64,000 nucleotides of DNA from Aphrocallistes beatrix (taxonomy: Eukaryota > Porifera > Hexactinellida > Sceptrulophora > Aphrocallistidae), in assembly GCA_963281255.1 (NCBI GenBank), contig OY725501.1, forward strand, positions 310,001 through 374,000, given 5' to 3'. Made by a program: the position numbers and the translations under genes. Shown piece after piece: positions 33,201 through 45,700 of the stretch (the stretch's first letter is position 1; every line of letters starts with the position of its first letter). The notes under the pieces were generated by a model. That model did no database searches. It had not been told where the DNA came from and saw only the letters and a program-made list of their open reading frames with translations.

Positions 33201-36200
33201 CAAAGTGTCCCGATTAAGCGGAGTCACCTGTATTTCAAAAACTAATAATTTCACGAAGAATTAATTAAGTAAAATACGAGTTTCAAGTGACCGAATAATG
33301 TAGAAATATTCAATCAGGTCGTTTACCGGTTGGATATAGTTCCATTGACTGGCCCCAGAATTTATATTTGAGTCTGGCATCTTCCCAAAACATGAAATTC
33401 GGCCCTTCAGCATGACAAGCAGCAATAGGAGGATGATGGGATACCTAAATTGTATAAAAAGAAAAAAGATTTTTAAAAATATAAATATAAATCACACCAT
33501 CCCACAATTCTTTAAACAAATCAGATTTAAAATCTTCCATTCACCGAAGACAGTCGAAATCGATCGTAAAAAATCATTTTAACCGATTTTTTGGCCTAAT
33601 TATTGCGAAATTCTATGCTTAATTTACACTTTAAATCTAGTCCAGTACCTGTTCTGCAATAAATTTGAAATTTTTCTCCTCATCAATCAATTCAAACGTT
33701 TCTCCTAAAACAGGATTAAAAACTTTCTGTCCTGCACGATAAAAGGATGTAGAATAAGGTGAAAGTGCGAACACAGTTATATACATCAATCGGTCGATTG
33801 GATCATCGCTTTGACACGCTTTCTCAATCAATTCTGAATATTCCAACTCTTCAGAAAGTCGCTGTAATGCACTGAGAGGTTCGTTTAACGCGACAGGCAT
33901 AGATATACGAGATAGATCTTTCCCAATATTCTTACGTAGAATACTCCAAAGACTTAGTCCACCTGTGGAACATAATAATATATTATTAACAGATCCGACG
34001 AGATTTTAAAAAATAGGAACCTAACTTAGATAGTCTTAGATTCAGTTCTATACATATAAAGAGGTGTGAAAATATGTGAATACACGTAAGTACAAGTAAT
34101 TATTAAAAAGTCACATCAGAAGGTAGTAAACAGAAAGACGTTAGAAAATCCATGGTATAAAATTCATGGTCAACAGACAAACAATGCAGTACATCCGGAT
34201 CCGATATTCTGTTGAAATCAGACTGTTAGATTTCGCAGAATCGCGCATATAGAGGTACAGTGGAGTTCCCTTATTAACAATATTGCTCTATTAGCGACCA
34301 ATTTTCAGGTCCCAGGTGAAGATTTTGTGTTAATTCTGTCCCCTTATTAGCTATCTTTTTGTGAGCAAAATCCGAGTTGCTAATAAGCGAATTCCACTGT
34401 ACGTACTTACGAACGAACAGACGGGTGTAGAATGCCGTCCATGTCATAAAGGCATCTCCCTAATCCCTAATAGGAACTGTACTACAAAATGAATTACCAA
34501 TATCCGGCCTTGGGGCTGGCAATATCCCTCTTTTCTTCACTTTATTTCCTCCACCTTCTACCTCGTTACTGCTAATACCAATCTCTACAGATTTCCCACT
34601 TGAATCAGTATTCGGCGTATCAACTAGTTCGGGATCAGAAACATCATTATCTGAACCTCCAACTTCATCAATTTCGTCTGAAGACTCTTGGGCGGGTTCG
34701 GCATCATAGTAAGGAACTGAGGAACTGTCTTCGTATGCATCGAAGAAGATTGAAGAAGATACGATTGAGGCTTGTCTAGATAGTTCTAATGGGGATGGAG
34801 AGCTCTCGTTTGGATATGTATAATTTGGCACCTCCAATGTTTCCTATAATAGAACAAACTCAAAAGTAAACTCAGTGATTTCTACACTTTTTAGTCATTG
34901 ACTTCCTATATTAATTAACTCTTAAATGGCGCTAGACTTTTGCTAACTCATTTCCGATTAAGTCATTTTGGGCGGGGAAACCTTAGAAGTGTGGGGTATT
35001 TGCTATAAATAGAAATGACTCCAGGTAATTTAAGGGTTTTGATCATCTTTTTTTGTGGATTCCCTGAATTTCCCTCTCTTATTACCATTTCATACTTGCC
35101 AAGTGTCCCGCTTTTACATGAAATTTCCCCATTACGTCCCGCTTTTTTTAATTCTATATACAGTCGAACCTGCTATAACGGCCACTCTATATAACGGTCA
35201 CCTGTGTATAACGGCCAATTTTGTCCAGTCCCTTGGGTGGCCGTTATATACAGGTTCCACTGTATAATACTTTTCTATTGCGTCCCGCTTTATCATGGCT
35301 CAAGTTAGCATGTATGCCATTTACAAATGAAAGATCCCTGATATCTTGTGTGGTGACCCCAAATTGGAAACCACTGCATTAACTATAATGTAAAAGAAAT
35401 CACCTCTATACTTGGCAAAGTATGTACATTCTTCTCTTCCGGGCTATGATCATAATCTAAGTTGACAATATTTTTAATCAGACACAATTGTTCTTGAAAC
35501 TTCGTGTTTTGTGTCAAAGCTTCGTTTAAACTGATTCTGAGATTGGCAATCTGGATTCGCTGATGTGTGTACTTCTCAGATTCTTGCTGAAGAGCAATCC
35601 TAGCAAAAAATTAGGAAGAATTGGAAATCATTTCAAATGATGTTAAGGGGAGATAAAAAGGAATGGAAAGCACGAAAAATGTGTAAACGTGTTAAAAATG
35701 TTCATATCTCGGCCGTTTATTACACATTGTTATTCGATACATTTATATTTGATAATATATTATCAAAAAGATTTTTTAAAAGTAAAAAGTAAATTTTCTC
35801 CTTTTAAGTTTGTAAAGACAGCCTTTTACGGTCAGTTGGACATCACTACTTAATTCAGAACTGTACATATTGTAACGTCTCTAGAACACTAAAAACTCCC
35901 ATGGGTTGACTTCATGAGTTTACCTAGGATTTTTTAGTTTGGCACTTTTTTGAATGTGATAAAGGTTATATGGGACCCAAACAGGGGGTTAAATGGGCGG
36001 GTATGCCTAATTTCCGGGACGGGACAGCCCCGGAAAATCTAGATACCTAATTTCCGGAACGGGACAGGATCCCATCTCGGAAATTAGGTACCTAGATTTT
36101 CCGGGATGGTCCCGCCCCGTCCCGGAAATTAGGCATCTTAATCCGTCCCGTCCCTGAAAATAGGTATGCCCAGTTTAAATTCCAGGGGCACCAAATCGAA

Positions 36201-38550
36201 TCACATTGCAAGCACCTTGGCTCCTAGGACGATACCAGGCTGGCAACTATAAGCGCCGGCCGAGCACCTAGATGAACTCCTGGTTGACTTACTTCAGTTC
36301 TTGCTGTTGCCTTTCTAACATATCGATTAACTCATACAGTTTGCCACAGACAGACTCTACGGTCGATGAAGAGGCGGTATCTCCTACTTGTAGAGTGCTA
36401 TCTGAAAACGCGTAGCTTGATGCTAGACTAGCTTCATCGAAACTCGCTAGAGAATCAAAATTTTGATAAATTAGTGCAAAGTAACAAATGAAGAAATGGA
36501 CAAAGGATAAAGCTTCAATATTGAAGAACCAGGAGCAAAGGTTCTATAGTAAACTTCACTCTATCTATGGAACCGGTCAACCGGTCGGGTATTGATTTTT
36601 GTGAAGTGAATCCTTAAGTTTAACCATTTCTGTCTACAGGGTGTCTCAAAGTTCTTTTCCGGTTTTATTATTAAGTGTACAACCGGAAAAAAACACTTTT
36701 GAGACACCCAATACTTTATTATTATTTATATTATTATTCATAGTTGTGGGTACCCGGTCGAATCCCTTAGAAGCATTTGGGATTTTCTATCTATAGTAGT
36801 AACCCCAAACTTATATGGCTTCCCCATTGAAAATGGCTTAAACCGGAAATGACGCAACACATTCCTGTGGCAAGCGTGGGATATTATATATTATTATTCA
36901 TAGTTGTGGGCACCCGGTCGAATTTCGAATAAAACCTGTCCGACCGTGTCACGAAAATGATGATCTGTTCCATCTCTGTGTTTACCCAAAGTATATGATA
37001 TTGATTGCCCCAGGAATGTGTTGCGTCATTTCCGGTTTAAGCTATTTTCAACGGGGGGAAGCCATATAAGTTTGGGGTAGATACTATAAATAGAAAAATC
37101 CCAGGGGCAAATTAGTTAAAATAACCTACCTTCAATATCAGGTAACGAATTTCTGTTCATTAAATGTGAACTGATAGCTTCTCTGTTGGTAATAACAGGA
37201 ATTGGTGATTGACTTCTACGAGTTCGGTTATACTTATTAGAAGCTTTTTTCAAAGACCTTTCTTTGAGACTCTTATGTTCTGTCGTGGCTGGTGTGTTAA
37301 TAATGGTGTCAAGAGGTAGCGACGAAAACATGGATGGTGACTTCGAAATAACAGTAAGTTGTGATTTAGCTTCGTCAAGTGTAGATTTGAAATCCTGGAT
37401 TATATGAAAAAATGTATAAATGTAATGCATACTTCTCAACTATCCCGTTTTTACATGAAATTTCCCCATTATGTCCCACTTTTTTTTAGTCCAAATCTAA
37501 GTTGACTAATTCATTGAAAGATGATGAAGAATTATGAATTATTCAATTAATGAATTATTCAAAATCTCAAACATTAGTGCAGATTCTATACCCAAAAGTG
37601 GTTAAAAGGTTGCTCATGTTATATGCCTCTAACATTGCTCAGTCCCCAAGTGTATTATCAAATATTTTTTTCATTATTTTAGTCACAAATTTTGAGTAAT
37701 TCATTGATAATTCATGAATTAGTCAACTTAGGTCCAAGTATAACACTTTTCTATTACGTCCCGCCATGTCCTAAAATTCGAGTTAAAAAGTCCCTTCTTT
37801 AGCCATAATATACCTTGACAAAATAATCCGTATTTATAATCCAATTTGCAAGAGTACTGTTCTGTACTGAGCTTGATCGAACTCGTTTCTGTGCATCGTC
37901 CAAAGACTCATCATGTGCTGATACATAACTCTGTCGATACATTCTATGCTTCCTTAATGCTAGCGACCATTGCTCGTACTCTTTATTGCCTTTACTTTTC
38001 ACATGACATAACCCGTGTTCGCTATCTATGTCAAATCTCTTTGCTTGGTTGTAGAAGACGATAGTACTCCGTCCTAGAGGCATGATTGGGTTATACTTGT
38101 TTACATTTGGGACAAATTTTTGATGTAAAATCGCTAAAAATTTAAAAGATATATCTTCAAATGAAAATTTATATTAGGGCTTCAAAATGCTTACTCATCC
38201 AATTAAAAAATCATTCATTAAAGTTTACGCATTGGTTTATTTGGTGGTTACAAACAAGACAAAATCCAATAGATTATCATTTTCAAAAATTTTACATAAT
38301 CATCCAACCTACCTAAGTCGTATATTCCATGGAATTTCTGTTTAACACAATGACCATTACTGACAGCATACCTTAGTATGCCATCTTGTAGTAAAAAGTA
38401 CCGCTTTATCCAACCTTTAGATGGAAATTTTCGTTTCTTAAACAAATATCCTTGTAATGTTTGAGGTGCTGATAGAGATGGAATTTCTGTGGCCTCTTTC
38501 ACTTGGGCTACATTCGTATCAAGAAAACCTTGTGCTGAATTGACGGCCAT
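30232..38550 (-). CDS. OSBPL3: Oxysterol-binding-protein-related protein, ORP3/6/7 class
   Basis: Lipid-transfer protein acting at ER-plasma membrane contacts. Eleven exons (38313-38550, 37814-38073, 37130-37394, 36293-36446, 35404-35599, 34498-34843, 33649-33962, 33327-33444, 32384-32619, 31495-31673, 30232-30484) give 852 codons, all in phase; human ORP3 is of similar length. The PH domain is at about 31-125 ([21 protein letters not shown]...[16 protein letters not shown]). A coiled coil lies near 280-360. An FFAT-type motif for VAP binding, SIFFDAYED, is at 402-410. The lipid-binding domain starts near [21 protein letters not shown], with the signature EQVSHHPP at 590-597 split by an intron, and ends in the usual SWVYK...[11 protein letters not shown]3, ORP6 and ORP7 cannot be separated from this sequence; the symbol marks the class. 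Introns are crowded with transposons. Confidence 0.95.
30792..31261. mobile_element. Family D element, long copy
   Basis: Left end CCCGGACAAAAGTATTCGAC, right end GAATACTTTTGTCCGGGT. The interior between the subterminal CCACCAC blocks is longer than at 24334 and carries a second inverted repeat (ACACATTCTAATTACTCATA at about 30923 and its complement at about 31104). Confidence 0.82.
31785..32300. repeat. Nested repeats in ORP intron: family F piece, 26-bp perfect palindrome, family E element
   Basis: 31791-31870 is a family F end. 31908-31933 and 31943-31968 are a perfect 26-bp inverted repeat with a 9-bp spacer (TTACTATCC...). 32002-32268 is the family E element listed separately. Confidence 0.75.
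32002..32268. mobile_element. Family E: hAT-like element with internal GC-rich minisatellite
   Basis: Ends GGGCATGCCTAATTTC and GAAATTAGGCATGCCC, target duplication TAATCATT at 31994-32001 and 32269-32276. Inside are several units of about 31 bp combining CCGTCCCGTCCCGG, AAATTAGGTACC and TTTTCTGT or TTAACCC. Confidence 0.9.
32673..33231. mobile_element. MITE family A interrupted by a younger element
   Basis: A half copy (32673-32746) abuts a full copy that starts TACAGTCAACCCCGCTTAAT (about 32748) and ends GGAGTCACCTGTA at 33231. The full copy is split at 32799/33104 by the hAT-like element. Confidence 0.85.
32800..33103. mobile_element. hAT-like element, GGCCGG-rich, nested in family A
   Basis: 304 bp with ends CAGGGTTCCCTCTAAGG and CCTTAGAGGGAACACTG (one mismatch) and a perfect 8-bp duplication GTCTCCAG (32792-32799 and 33104-33111). 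The interior is full of CGGCCGGCC palindromes. Confidence 0.95.
34256..34402. mobile_element. MITE family B in ORP intron
   Basis: Starts TACAGTGGAGTTCCCTTATT and ends GCTAATAAGCGAATTCCACTG, with the shared core GTCCCAGGTGAAGATTTTGT. Confidence 0.8.
35160..35267. mobile_element. Small TA-flanked MITE nested in a family F element
   Basis: Ends CAGTCGAACCTGCTATAACG and GTTATATACAGGTTCCACTG, with TA on each side. It interrupts a family F element (about 35085-35320) whose two halves read on across the insertion (TCTATA / TAATACTTTTCTATTGCG). Confidence 0.85.
35913..36282. mobile_element. Family I hAT-like element abutting an ORP donor splice site
   Basis: Starts CATGAGTTTACCTAGGA and ends GCACCTAGATGAACTCCTG, with perfect 8-bp duplication GTTGACTT at 35905-35912 and 36283-36290. 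It contains a family E piece (about 36001-36176). The sister copies at 51369-51573 and 52287-52491 are both exactly 205 bp. The right target copy supplies positions +3 to +10 of the ORP intron whose exon ends at 36293. Confidence 0.9.
36650..37110. repeat. Inverted repeats in ORP intron
   Basis: 36652-36712 is a hairpin with ends GGGTGTCTCAAA/TTTTGAGACACCC. 36780-36890 and 36990-37105 are inverted copies of one sequence (CCCCAAACTTATATGGCTTC against GAAGCCATATAAGTTTGGGG), each with ACCGGAAATGACGCAACACA. Confidence 0.8.
37497..37731. mobile_element. Family G hAT-like element nested in family F
   Basis: Perfect 18-bp ends CTAAGTTGACTAATTCAT/ATGAATTAGTCAACTTAG. Flanks GTCCAAAT and GTCCAAGT are an 8-bp duplication with one mismatch, inside a family F copy. 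Confidence 0.88.
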
Positions 38551-39798
38551 TTTCACATCTATTGCTTATAAATTTTTGGATGAGAAAATAAGTCAGAAAA
38601 ACAAGTAAGAGTTTGATAAGAGCAAATTTCCAATTAGAAATAATCTCAATTTGATTTTCCCCCGTAAATAATCTAATTCATAAATGCAGCAAAATGTAAC
38701 TAGTTGGTTGAAGTGAAAGACTTCAAACTTTTTTTAAAAAATTGAAATAATCCACTCAACATATCAAATGAGAGTATCGGGCAATCGGGATTTATATTCA
38801 AATTGGTCTGCAGATACCGAAATTAATCCCAAATGAAATTATAGAGAATTGTGCATCATGGTAACAAAATATTACTATTTTTCCCAAAGCATTTACATTG
38901 AAATAATTATAAAAGCCATGCAGATATTTACGAAGATATCCATCAAAAGCTGCCAAAAATATATTTTGACACGTTTATGTATTCCAATTATAATCAAATG
39001 GTGATTAAGTGCAAGATCATTTCACAAGATTCAATAACGTTAGGTTTCAACTCTTTAGATATAACACGGTAAAATGTTTGTTTTTTATGCCAAGGGTATA
39101 CATTTTGAGAAATCTCATCGTGCGAAAAATCTCAGGCAATAAAGATCATACAATTTTCATTCTTTTTCCCCCATTTAAAAGTATGCAGTATACTTTCACA
39201 TTAAAAAAAATGATGACACAATTTTAAGGCGAGTATCATATATGAAAAATCACCACCCCAACCAAAGTATGATTTACATATGCATAATTCACCACGAAAT
39301 AAACAAACAACCTAATGGATTCTTTATTTATACATTAATGAATTAAAAATTATATCAGACTAAATGTTGTTGAAGACATAGCAATACAAAGTCAACAACA
39401 AAGAAACTACTAAAGCAATAATAAACAAACAAATAAACACAAAAACACTAATGGATGGTATAGCAATATTAATGTATACTTCTACAAATACCAAAGGCCA
39501 AAGGTTAAAATTATACTACTAAAGAACAGCAAATTCACTATCTAGTATTTACATTAGATAACATACAGAGATAGTAGCTTGTATTCGATATTTCAAAATT
39601 TGCCGCCATAAATAACAAGATATAACATTAACACTAGTTTTTGTGGTGAAAATATATCCCACATATATCGTCTGTTGATTTCAGAAAACTTGCAAGTTCG
39701 GCTCATTTCTGATTTTTGACAGATTGTTTAAAAACTAAAGGGGTTAGCTAAATAGGACTTAAACGGGTGGAGGGGGGGAGGGAAGGGGACAGATTGGA
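38551..39798. other. Intergenic: ORP upstream region and USP9X-like 3' flank
   Basis: AT-rich, with no gene and no repeat I can name. The USP9X-like stop codon is followed on the minus strand by a C-rich tract and then AT-rich DNA with possible AATAAA-type poly(A) signals, none decisive. Confidence 0.4.
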
Positions 39799-42700
39799 TC
39801 AGTCCAGGTCAGGGGTCGTTTTCGAAGGGGTATCTTGACCGACTTTGTCCAAGTTATCTGGATGAGAACTGTGACTGGTCAATTCAGGTTGTTCACCAGT
39901 CGTAGGAGAATTCTCATCTACAATTTCACCTGTAGTATACTCCGTCTCCATTTTCTCGCCCTCATTTGAGTTGACTTCATCTCCAGAGTCTTGATCTTGA
40001 GTTAGAGGAGGGGTAACTTGTTCAGGGACATAGTACAATTTCGCGTTGGCTAGAAGAGAATGTGCTGAATGAGTTCGCTCTAGAAACAGTGAATTTGTTG
40101 ATGACTCGTTGGAAGTAGAGTGAGGCCATGAATTTCCATAGTTTGAGTATGCAGATGACATCATTCGGCGATTTAACTCATCGTTCAACCAGTCGACAGC
40201 TAACATGTACCGACGTTTTATTGCAAAGTCAGTCGTTAAGAATTCCTTCGTAAACGGACAAAATTGGACAATTTGGAGGACAAGTTTTAATGCTAAATAA
40301 GCACGCTTTTGGTAATGCAATCGTGAGTTGTGGATTATGTCGAATAATGAGTCGATTTCGTTGGGAATACCTTTCAACGTAAGAAGTACCCTTTTCCTTT
40401 GCCAAGAATCTTCAATCATTAAAATATGCAGCATTAAATCCATGAACTGTCTCAATTCATAATTATGCGAGTTACTGAGTTCGAAAATAATTTCGCTAAT
40501 CACATGAACTGAAAATTCCCAATTCTCCCAACAAGAGAATTTGAGTAAAAGAATGCCTTCTTCAGATGCTGGGCCTTCTTCAAGCATTTTCTTCACATAA
40601 CTGGTGTGAAGGGAAATTGTGGGTTTAAAAAAGAGTCTATTTTGAATGCTTTCAGGCATTACACAAAAAGGTTCACCGTTTTTAAACGGATTATCTGAAG
40701 GCTGTTCATCTTTATTCGCACTTTCCTGATGCTGTACTATATCATAACAACGTAGAAGTGTGGCTACAAAGGAGAAAAGTTTCGTTAAATCGAGGGACTG
40801 TGAAATTATCGGAGGTCCGGGGCCTTCGTGAAGTGCTGCACACATGAAAAGTTCTGGTACGCCCAATTTCAAAAGATGGTCGCATTCGGTCCGACCGAGT
40901 TTACAATACATCTGAAAAATACCGAAATATTGACTGAGATATTTCGCACAAGGTGACAGATCATAAGCTAATAGGTTGATGCAAGATATCATAATGTGGT
41001 CACGGAGTTCCCCCATTTCAGGATCGATATGGAGAATAGGTTCAGGCACAGGCAAAGTTTGAGGCTTGGTAGAACGGAGTAGAAGTGAAAACGAATGCGA
41101 TTCCTGCTCATCTTCATCACGCTTATCCTCATCCAGATTTTGAGGCCCAAATTCCACTCGTGGGGGATTGTATATACCGTCGTTTACTGAAAATTTCGCG
41201 AGACAAACTAATATTTTCGTGAAGACCACTCGAATATCAGTGCTTGGACAGTCTAAAAGGTACTCACAGAATCGGAACATTGGCTTTTTAAATAGAATTT
41301 CATCAGCAAGCCATTTACGGCAACAAGCGAAGTTATGAATAAGCGCCTGGTAGCATTCATACCATTCATTGGCAAGACCTCGAAGAGATTTTTTGGTATG
41401 AAAACCAATCGTAAACAGGAATCTAGAAGCTAATTGTATCGATAGTAATGCTAAATTTTCTAATTCCTCTTTCGAAGTTGGGCCTGAGGGTGAATTGTCT
41501 TGTAGATGGTCCGTAATAAAATTTTTATTCGCTTTAAAAAGATCTTTCATGAACCCGAAATACTCAATGCCAAATTGAATTTTGGTGTACATATAATCTA
41601 GGTTCTCTCTCTGGACAGATTTACAGATTTCGTAAGGAGCATTCTTTTGATCACTTTTCTCTTCGCTGGACTCAAACTCTTCAACACGCTCATAAACAAG
41701 GAGATACGCGTTCCACCAACGTTTTTGCCGACGAAATTGCATTCGCTTCGCCACTGGATCATAAACTTCACCTTGGAACTCACCACCGAAACAATTACTC
41801 CTCAACTCCTCATAATCATCCATCCGACACTCAGTCACCTCCATATCATCAAATTTGTACCATTTCGTTTCGCCTGATCCGCATTTGAATCGTATAAACG
41901 AGTAATAATGTCCACCGTAAGCTTGACCAGAATGCACGACGATACCGGAGAGAGAATAGTTAGCTGGTTTGTCGTCGGAAGTTTCTGGGATAGTTTCGCC
42001 CTCCTTTTTAGCGAGAGAGTATTCTGTATAAGGAGCTAGAAAAAAATTGAAATAAAAGTTCATTATTTTAATGAAAAAATTTAAAAAGGCACTGTTTGGA
42101 TGCCCACCAAGGACTGGGGTCCATTCTATTTATAGCACATGGACCCCGCATTTCCCCGCCCAAATTGACTTAACCGGAAATGAGTTAGCAAAATCCATAG
42201 TCATTGATGGGTTTAATTGTATACAGAAGAAGATCAGGAAAAATATTAGACGAATATTTTTGTTAGGACCTTTCTGCTAAGCCTCAAACATTGACAACTT
42301 TTATAATATTTTTTGTGATGAGCACTTGATTACTTTCAAAAACCCTTATTATGGATTATAATAGATATACTTTTTCAAAAAAATATAATAAAATTCATTT
42401 ATAAACTGTATTCTTACCTAGATCCAATTCACGAGGGAATTCAAAGTAGTCATTGAACTTGATCGCAGTTTCTCTCTCCCAATCATAGTCAAACCTCTTC
42501 AATTGGATGACCAGCACTTTAGGTAAATGGCGAATACAGGTTCGCATCACTGTATCAACTTTTTTATCACATTTCTCACAGAAAAACGCGTTATTTCCCT
42601 CCAATAAGTCACCCTTTACGAATAAATCTAAAGATTCCTGTAAATGCGATTGGTTTCTAACTTCTACACTGAGGGCTGTGAACTGTTCTTCTTTCACATA

Positions 42701-45700
42701 GCGATGTGGGCAGTCCTTGCAGATCTTCTGACTGGCGAAATTACCTCCTAATTCTGTAGAAGCACTTTTCGTACCTAAAAGATTGAGTATAGTCGAAACC
42801 GATTTTTTAGCACTCCGGTTTATCTTTTCGTTTTTTTCTTACTGTTTGAAAATAGTAAGAAAAAACCGGTTTCAACTGTATAAGGAAGATAAAATGGCCG
42901 TAAAACGTATTTTGGATCATAAATATTAACTTTATTTTGGTATAAATTTTCAAACGTTACGAATGAATACCCAAAGAAAGTCTCATATTTAGGAATTTAA
43001 GGCAAAATGTGGATCTTTTCATTCTATAAGATTCCGACAATTTTGTGTTTTTAACTTACCGAATATAAACTTAGTTCCTTCATCCAGAGAATCTACCAAC
43101 GAATTATAGAACTCCAATGCATCGTGCTGTTCCTTCAGGTTAACAGGCTCTCCCCACAATTTGAAAGCTTTCCAGAAGCCCTGAGGAGTGTAATACTGAA
43201 GCTTCGAAAGCAAAAGATGCCCGAAAATGGCTTGCATTTCCGCCAACACAGCTACATGGTAGGTTCTACGCTCTAAATCAATATTCTGAACTTCGGGAGG
43301 TAATTCCTGGTTAGTTTCTTTATCTTTTGACACTTCAGTATCATTCGACACCTTTTCATCGTCCTTTTTTTCATTATCTTTATCCTTGGTCTCGTTTTCT
43401 TCCACTGAGACTTGAGGCTGAAAAAGCTTATCTTTCGGGAGTGAGATGATTTTACTCTGAATCGCTGGGATCATAAATAACTGTTGGATAACCGAATTCA
43501 TGTAGCAAGTTGCTCCAGCGTTTTTGAGGCCTACAAACCCTTTAGTAGGTCGAGGGCCCATCATTGGATAGTATTCCCAAATGGTTAGCTCACAGTCTTT
43601 AGTCGAGTAGTAGAGAGAAAATAGCTCATTTGAGAGAATAATGATATTCCCATTGCACCCCGTGCATAGAGAACGAATCAACTTGAATGCAGCGATTACA
43701 CTATCCTATGGAGGAAATAATATTGTTAAAAAAAGTGAAATCACATGATTATACATTCCAACTGTCCCGTTTTGGGCGGGACGTCCAGCATTTTTTACTC
43801 TTCTATTGAGCTAATTTTCTCGAGTGTCCCGTTTACATGAATTTTTTCCATTATGTCCCGCGAAATTCAACGCTGCGTCCCGCTTTTAACATGGCTCAAG
43901 TTGGCATGTATGCATTATGGTAATAGTAAAGCTAGAAATCCCCGAGAGTATTTTAGCTGGCAATGCCATATATAATCAACCATTTCCAAACAAACCTGAC
44001 TGGTACAGATAGCGGTAACATCTTCATTTGGATCTGGATCAAAACTTTCTTCTCTCATTTTACGCATCATATAGCTCGCAGGCATAATAAACTCTTTCAA
44101 GATTACTTCGATTAAATTGTCACCTTCCTTCCCTCCTAGCGATATCTTCTTCTCGTTGGATTGGAATTGAATGAGTTCAACAGCTAGATTCAAATGGCCC
44201 TCAAGAAGAGGACCTTCTATAATCACTTTTTTAGGTGACGATGCACCTTCTCTAACTTTGCTTAGCCATTTTAGTTCTTTGGACAGAAGTTCGTCTACGT
44301 TGGGGATGGACTTGTTGGTGGTATAGGCGTAGGACAAAAGTCTATAAGATTAGAGAATTTGACCATGGATTGGAAGTATAAGTTCAACTATGAGACTTTT
44401 AGACTAATTCTAACCATTCAGCAATTTAGTCATTTTTTGAAAAATTGCTCCTGGATCTCAATTCTAATTCACTCCATTTATATAACGCGAAAAGTGACAC
44501 ATGAAATACAAAATAATTAAAACGCCAAAAGTGTTCGTCTTATAAATGATGGTTTATTGATGAAATATTATATAACCATAATTAGAACACGAACTTTGTA
44601 ACTAACAAAAATAAACTATACATAAAAAAACAAACAAACAAATGTTACAACAGAAAACTTGCTTAATAGGAGGCGGAATCTCGTGTGCACTAACTGCGTA
44701 TATTCTATCAAATAAATTAACTCAAAAACAGTTGAAACCAACTGAAATACAGATTCGAGCAAAAGATATCGGCGGACGAATGTTAACCAAAGCACATCCT
44801 AATTTTCCAAATTTGACCTGTGATATCGGGGCACAATATTTCACTACGCAGATTGAAAATGAAGCAACAAAATCCTTTTATCAGATCCTAATGGAAAATG
44901 CCATTATTAGGGAATATGTTGGCCAAATATCAGGGGGAATGCATGTGGAAAATTTGACACATTTCGTGGCCAAAAAGGGTACAAAATCAGTTGTCGATTA
45001 TTTCTTTGAAAACGCGAAAATTGACAGCATCCAAGGCAATGTCAGTAAGATTGAAATAATGGAAGACGGGATATTAATTTCTGATGAAAATAAAACAGAT
45101 TTATTCACATCAGTTATAATTACCATTCCAATTCCAGATCTGATGCAAATTGAAGGAAATATCAAAGATGTTTTGTTACAACCGAAATTTCACACTCTCA
45201 AACAAGCACAATATTCCTCAAGATATGCACTTGCGCTTTTCTACACCAAAGAAATTTCAACGCCTTTCAAAAATGCGATGACATATGTTAAGGAACATCC
45301 TATCATAAGGTTTATCAGTGTTGATAACCAAAAACGCGAAATTTCACACCAAGGAACTTCAATATTGATACACACGAGTGTTCCATTTGGGATTGAAAAC
45401 GCGAAAAGAGACACTGAAGAAGTGAAAAACATCGTGCTCCATTCTTTACAACTTTTATACCCACAGCTACCTCATCCTGATGACGTATACTGTCATTGGT
45501 GGGAAGTTTCGCAGGTATTTAAACCTGTTAAAGATACAAACTTTGATTTCAAAGACGAAATTTTGAACAGTGAAGGCAGTATGGTGATCAATCTCAACCC
45601 CTTGATAATTTTGTGTGGCGACATCTTTACGAAGTCTGGGTTGGATGGGTGCATAATGTCTGCAGTTAATGCATGCGAAAAGTTCGCTTGTGTTAATTCT

